From Gemmatimonadota bacterium (lineage in GTDB: Bacteria > Orphanbacterota > Orphanbacteria > Orphanbacterales > Orphanbacteraceae): a stretch of DNA of 9,753 bases. Made by a program: the position numbers and the translations under genes. The notes beneath the pieces were generated by a model. The model worked only from the letters and a program-made list of their open reading frames with translations, did no database searches and was not told the origin of the DNA. Below, piece by piece: positions 6,939 through 9,753 of this stretch; within the stretch, counting starts at the first letter, position 1; every line of letters begins with the position of its first letter. The DNA lies in the NCBI GenBank assembly GCA_013002425.1, contig JABDJQ010000637.1, forward strand, positions 1-9,753. The letters are read 5' to 3'.

Positions 6939-7916
6939 ATGAACTGGAAACTCTTGTTTCCGATCCTGTGTCTCGGGGCTCTGCTCGCGTTTCCGGCGGG
7001 CACCTGGGCACAGACAGAGGGCGCGTCGAATGCCGCGTCGACGGCGAACGGCGCAGCCGCTGCGGCCGCTGCCCCGAACGCCGCGGCAGGTGCACCCGGT
7101 GCGGCGGGCACGATGCCGGCGTCCGTGACGCCGGTGCAGGGGATCGGTCTCGATGCGGGCGCTGCGCCGGCAGGCGAAACCGAGTCGCGCGCAGCGGGCC
7201 TTCTTCGCTTCGCGAGCAACGCGTTCTCGGGAGCAGGCGCGCCGTTCATGTGGGCGATTCTGATCGTGAGCGCGTTCTCCGTCGCGATCGCGCTCGACAA
7301 GGTCGTACTCCTGATGTTCAAGACGTCGGGCAAGGATGACGGATCGCTCGAAGAGATCACGAAACTCGTGCGTGCGCATCGCATGGAAGACGCGCGTCGC
7401 GTTGCCGATCGTCTGAAAACGCCGTTCGGGCGCATCGCGAGCCGCGTGCTGAGCCTGCGTCCCGGCCATTCGAAGGACGAACTCCAGAACGTGGTGGACG
7501 AGGCGTATCTTGCCGAAACGCCGCAGTTCCATCGCCGTCTTCCGTTGCTCGCCGTGAGTGCGAACCTGTCGACGCTGCTCGGCCTGCTCGGTACGATCGC
7601 GGGACTCGTGATCGCGTTCGAAGCCGTGGCTCACGTCGCCGCGGCGCAGAGAACGGCCGCGCTGGCGGGCGGGATTTCGGTTGCCATGGCGACGACGGGT
7701 TTCGGCCTCACGGTCGCCATTCCGACGCTCGCGATGCACGGCCTTCTCGGCGGTCGCGCGGATCGCGCTCTCGAAGACATCGAAGCGCGGATGGCCGTGC
7801 TGACGAACGTGATCGAAGAGAGCAGCCGCAGCTCGCATGGCGCCACTCGTGAGAACACGAAGCAGGGGACGCGCAATGCGAAGCTGGAAGACATGGTCAC
7901 CGCGGGGAAAGCGTAA
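6939..7916 (+). CDS. ExbB/TolQ/MotA-family proton channel with signal peptide and Ala-rich N-terminal extension
   Basis: The 325-residue protein starts at ATG 6939, with AAAGGGG 8 nt upstream. It is the inner-membrane channel subunit of PMF-driven stators. Residues 1-24 form a signal peptide (cleavage TWA|Q). An Ala/Gly/Pro-rich linker of about 60 residues follows and should lie in the periplasm. Membrane helices lie at about 102-127, 201-230 and 238-268. The second and third carry the family motifs GLLGTIAGLVIAF and GGISVAMATTGFGLTVAIP. Thr219 and Thr253 align with E. coli ExbB Thr148 and Thr181. The position of ExbB Glu176 is Val248 here, as in the G-I-A-V pattern of MotA. The cytoplasmic loop (about 128-200) and the C-terminal tail are of ordinary size. 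The preceding 42-nt gap is the longest within the operon and shows no promoter or terminator. The gene overlaps the next by one base (TAATG). It could equally be named TolQ-, ExbB- or AglR-like, so no symbol is given. Confidence 0.92.
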   Translation: MNWKLLFPILCLGALLAFPAGTWAQTEGASNAASTANGAAAAAAAPNAAAGAPGAAGTMPASVTPVQGIGLDAGAAPAGETESRAAGLLRFASNAFSGAGAPFMWAILIVSAFSVAIALDKVVLLMFKTSGKDDGSLEEITKLVRAHRMEDARRVADRLKTPFGRIASRVLSLRPGHSKDELQNVVDEAYLAETPQFHRRLPLLAVSANLSTLLGLLGTIAGLVIAFEAVAHVAAAQRTAALAGGISVAMATTGFGLTVAIPTLAMHGLLGGRADRALEDIEARMAVLTNVIEESSRSSHGATRENTKQGTRNAKLEDMVTAGKA

Positions 7917-8407
7917 TGCGACCCGGCGGTAAGCAGGGACGGGCGACTCCGGTTTCGGATATCGACATGGTGCCGATGATGAATCTGTTCACCGTGCTCG
8001 TGCCGGTTCTGCTTCTCGCGGCCGTCTTCGCGAACGTAACCGTGCTCGAACTCCAGCTTCCGCCGAAGGGAAGCGGGGAAGAAGGCGCCGAACGGTTCGT
8101 CGAAAAAGAGGCGCTCAATCTGATGGTGGTCATTTCGGCTGAAGGGATCACCGTGGGAGGGAGCGGGGGCTTCCTGCCGAGCGTGCTGAAGACCGAAGGT
8201 CACTACGACCCGAACGAACTCATCGCGCTTCTCCAGATCGTGCGGAACGAGTTTCCGGAGGAGGCAGAAGTCACCGTGGCGTCCGAACCGACCATTCCGT
8301 ACGAGAACGTAATGGCCGTCATGGACATCTGCAGGGAACGCGGTTTCAATCAGATCGCGCTCGTTGGACTTCACATGCAGCCCGTGCTGCCTGGGGAGGG
8401 AGCCTGA
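7916..8407 (+). CDS. ExbD/TolR-family protein lacking the proton-carrying Asp (Asn23)
   Basis: The 163-residue protein starts at ATG 7916, sharing the last A of the previous TAA. It has a short cytoplasmic N-terminus, one membrane helix (about 19-41) and a periplasmic domain. The domain ends in a classic ExbD/TolR signature, SEPTIPYENVMAVMDICRER followed by GFNQIALVGL. The segment DIDMVPMMNLFTVLV aligns without gaps with DINVTPFIDVMLVLL of E. coli ExbD. The essential Asp25 is replaced by Asn23 (codon AAT, 7982-7984). By what is known of ExbD, this subunit should not carry protons itself. It is probably a structural partner of the second ExbD encoded immediately downstream. Stop and next start overlap (TGATG). 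Confidence 0.9.
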   Translation: MRPGGKQGRATPVSDIDMVPMMNLFTVLVPVLLLAAVFANVTVLELQLPPKGSGEEGAERFVEKEALNLMVVISAEGITVGGSGGFLPSVLKTEGHYDPNELIALLQIVRNEFPEEAEVTVASEPTIPYENVMAVMDICRERGFNQIALVGLHMQPVLPGEGA

Positions 8408-8907
8408 TGCGAGTCAACAATTCCAGCGCGCGCAGAGCGGGGGCAAAGCGGCGAACGCGTTTCGCTACGGTGCTCTCGGTTACGTCGCTCGTCGACATTC
8501 TATCGATCCTGCTGATCTTCCTGCTGATGTCGTTCGCGCCGGAGGGCGCGGTGATTCACGCCGCGCAGGACCTCGAACTGCCCGAGTCGACCTCGCCCGA
8601 AAAGGTGGAGGGGAGCGATCTCGTGCTCGCGGTGACGGAGCGTGGCGTTTCGGTCGGAGAGCACATGATTGCGGGTCTCGAAGACTGGAAAGGGCAGCTC
8701 TGGATTCCGGAACTCGGCGCGGCGATCGGCCCGGTGAGCGAAGACGATCCGGCGGCGGCTTCGCGCCGGGTGCTCGTGCAGGGCGACAAGACGATCCCGT
8801 TCGATCTTCTGTATGCGGTGCTTTTCACGGCGCATCAGGTCGGCTACCAGAAGCTGGCCCTGGCCGCATACGAAAAGGCGCCGGACCAGATCGGAGGCGT
8901 GCAGTGA
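8407..8907 (+). CDS. ExbD/TolR-family protein with intact Asp30
   Basis: The 166-residue protein starts at ATG 8407, preceded by GGGAGGGAG. A strongly basic cytoplasmic N-terminus (ARRAGAKRRTR) leads into a single membrane helix, VTSLVDILSILLIFLLM. In it Asp30 (8494-8496) aligns with E. coli ExbD Asp25, the residue that is protonated during the stator cycle. The Pro of the usual VTP motif is Ser. The periplasmic part contains an ELPES segment, a GVSVG turn and the C-terminal RVLVQGDKTIPFDLLYAVLF followed by the GYQKLALAA strand typical of ExbD/TolR. An insertion with Trp residues (about 93-115) lengthens the periplasmic domain relative to the simplest members. It is the only one of the two ExbDs able to supply the acidic residue. 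It overlaps the next gene by GTGA. Confidence 0.9.
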   Translation: MRVNNSSARRAGAKRRTRFATVLSVTSLVDILSILLIFLLMSFAPEGAVIHAAQDLELPESTSPEKVEGSDLVLAVTERGVSVGEHMIAGLEDWKGQLWIPELGAAIGPVSEDDPAAASRRVLVQGDKTIPFDLLYAVLFTAHQVGYQKLALAAYEKAPDQIGGVQ

Positions 8908-9753
8908 AACGGGAAGACAATTTTCTGAAGCGGGTCTTCATCGCGTCGCTCGCGGCGCACGGGATCCTGGGTTTCGTCGTGACGCAGCTCGATATCGCCC
9001 CCATGATTCCCACGGGGGTCTGGGCGATGGAAGAGGACGCGGTGATCGAAATCAGACTTCCCGATCCGATCGAGATCGCGAAGATCGAGCCCAAGGAAGT
9101 CAAGGAAGAGCCGAAGGCGAATGCCGCGCCGAAACGGCGGGGCGTTCAGGAAGCGAAGCCGAAGGGCAAGCGTTCCGGTGGCGGCGGCGGCGATCCGCTC
9201 GCGCGCGTCACGAAGATGGGCGTGCTCGGAAAGCTGACGGGTTCGACGAAAGCCGTGCGCGCGCAGGCCGACCAGGACGGCGTGACGTACGCGTCCGACG
9301 GACTCACGCAGCTGATCCGCGGCGTCGGCGATACGCGCAAGGTTTCGGGCGGCGCGGCCAAGGGCGAATCGGGGATCGGCTTCGGCGACGGCGTCGGGTC
9401 CGGGTTCGGCGGCGGCAAGGCCAAAGAGCGCGCTTCGGATCTCGTGGCTTCGCTCGGAGACGGCTCGAGCAACGATCTCGTACTCGAAAGACGCGACGGC
9501 GTGATCGACGGTGAAGAGCTCGCGCTCGGCGGCGACGACGGCTGCCGGGAAGAGTCGGCGCTCGCGTCGATCGTACAGAAGAAGAAAGGCGGTATTCGCA
9601 GCTGCTACAACCGCTCGCTCATCCGCACCCCGGGTGGGCAGGGCGAAATCGCGGTTCGATTCGTGATCGCGCCTCGGGGGAACATAACGGACGCCTCGAT
9701 TCTGTCGAGCAGCGTGGCCGACCCCGAGCTCGAGAAGTGCGTTCTCGAACGGA
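8904..9753 (+). CDS. TonB-like energy transducer with AgmX/PglI-type C-terminal domain (cut by right edge)
   Basis: Translation most likely begins at the GTG at 8904, overlapping the previous TGA. GGAGG (8893-8897) is 6 nt upstream. The next in-frame ATG (9003) would remove the membrane anchor. The 283 codons seen stay open to the window edge. Residues about 11-29 form a single membrane helix with the pattern S15-x-x-x-H19 (SLAAH), matching Ser16/His20 of TonB and the same motif in TolA, which contact the ExbB/D or TolQ/R motor. A Pro/Lys/Glu-rich periplasmic stalk (about 53-90) and Gly-rich segments follow, including GGGGGDPLARVTKMGVLGKL. From about 224 the AgmX/PglI C-terminal domain appears: GGIRSCYNRSL, GEIAVRFVIAPRGNI, and DPELEKCV. 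Cys234 and Cys279 are placed as a probable disulfide. Unlike AgmX/GltJ and GltG it has no cytoplasmic regulatory domain before the helix. It is the likely force-transmitting arm of the motor encoded upstream. Confidence 0.86.
   Translation, partial: MKREDNFLKRVFIASLAAHGILGFVVTQLDIAPMIPTGVWAMEEDAVIEIRLPDPIEIAKIEPKEVKEEPKANAAPKRRGVQEAKPKGKRSGGGGGDPLARVTKMGVLGKLTGSTKAVRAQADQDGVTYASDGLTQLIRGVGDTRKVSGGAAKGESGIGFGDGVGSGFGGGKAKERASDLVASLGDGSSNDLVLERRDGVIDGEELALGGDDGCREESALASIVQKKKGGIRSCYNRSLIRTPGGQGEIAVRFVIAPRGNITDASILSSSVADPELEKCVLER

Noticed and set aside
8813..9514. Plus-strand open frame of 233 codons overlapping the second ExbD and the TonB-like gene
   Set aside because: Its product is Arg/Gly-rich without motifs, while the competing frames encode an ExbD C-terminus and a TonB-like protein with a membrane helix and an AgmX-type tail.

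Overview
The window is dense, GC-rich bacterial DNA with very tight gene packing. The organism is a Gram-negative (two-membrane) bacterium. The evidence is two lipoprotein signal peptides of outer-membrane type, several Sec-secreted periplasmic proteins, an ExbB/TolQ-ExbD/TolR proton-channel module and a TonB-like protein ending in an AgmX/PglI-type tail. That tail and this combination of TPR and motor genes point to Myxococcota or other former deltaproteobacteria, or to phyla such as Fibrobacterota. The exact taxon cannot be read from the sequence.

Layout: bases 1-234 (minus strand) hold the first 78 codons of a Clp/Hsp100-type AAA+ ATPase that runs off the left edge. Bases 235-559 are a divergent control region. 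It has a very good sigma-54 -24/-12 promoter facing right (GG 474-475, GC 486-487), an upstream inverted repeat at enhancer distance, and a perfect 15-bp palindrome just upstream of the ATPase start. From 560 to the right edge, nine genes all run on the plus strand, mostly with 1-10 nt overlaps: a CsgG-like/TPR lipoprotein (560-2344), a small secreted protein (2341-2838), a second CsgG/LpoB-like lipoprotein (2849-3436), a 1063-residue periplasmic TPR protein (3427-6618), a 93-residue secreted protein (6615-6896), an ExbB/TolQ/MotA-family channel (6939-7916), two ExbD/TolR-family proteins (7916-8407 and 8407-8907) and a TonB-like protein starting at GTG (8904, cut by the right edge).

How they may work together (inference): the ExbB-like protein and the two ExbD-like proteins would form a proton-motive-force stator in the inner membrane. 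The TonB-like protein, which keeps the S-x-x-x-H transmembrane motif, would carry the force across the periplasm. The TPR protein would act as a periplasmic scaffold, and the two CsgG-like lipoproteins as outer-membrane partners. One ExbB plus two different ExbDs plus TPR proteins plus an AgmX-type tail resembles the Agl-Glt gliding/spore-coat machinery of Myxococcus in composition, but the order and accessory proteins here are not that locus.

The most notable points are these. The first ExbD paralogue has Asn exactly where the proton-carrying Asp belongs, while the second keeps Asp. The ExbB-like protein has Val at the position of the usual third-helix Glu. The flanking Clp-type ATPase has Arg in place of the Walker A Thr/Ser. 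The operon appears to be under sigma-54 control.
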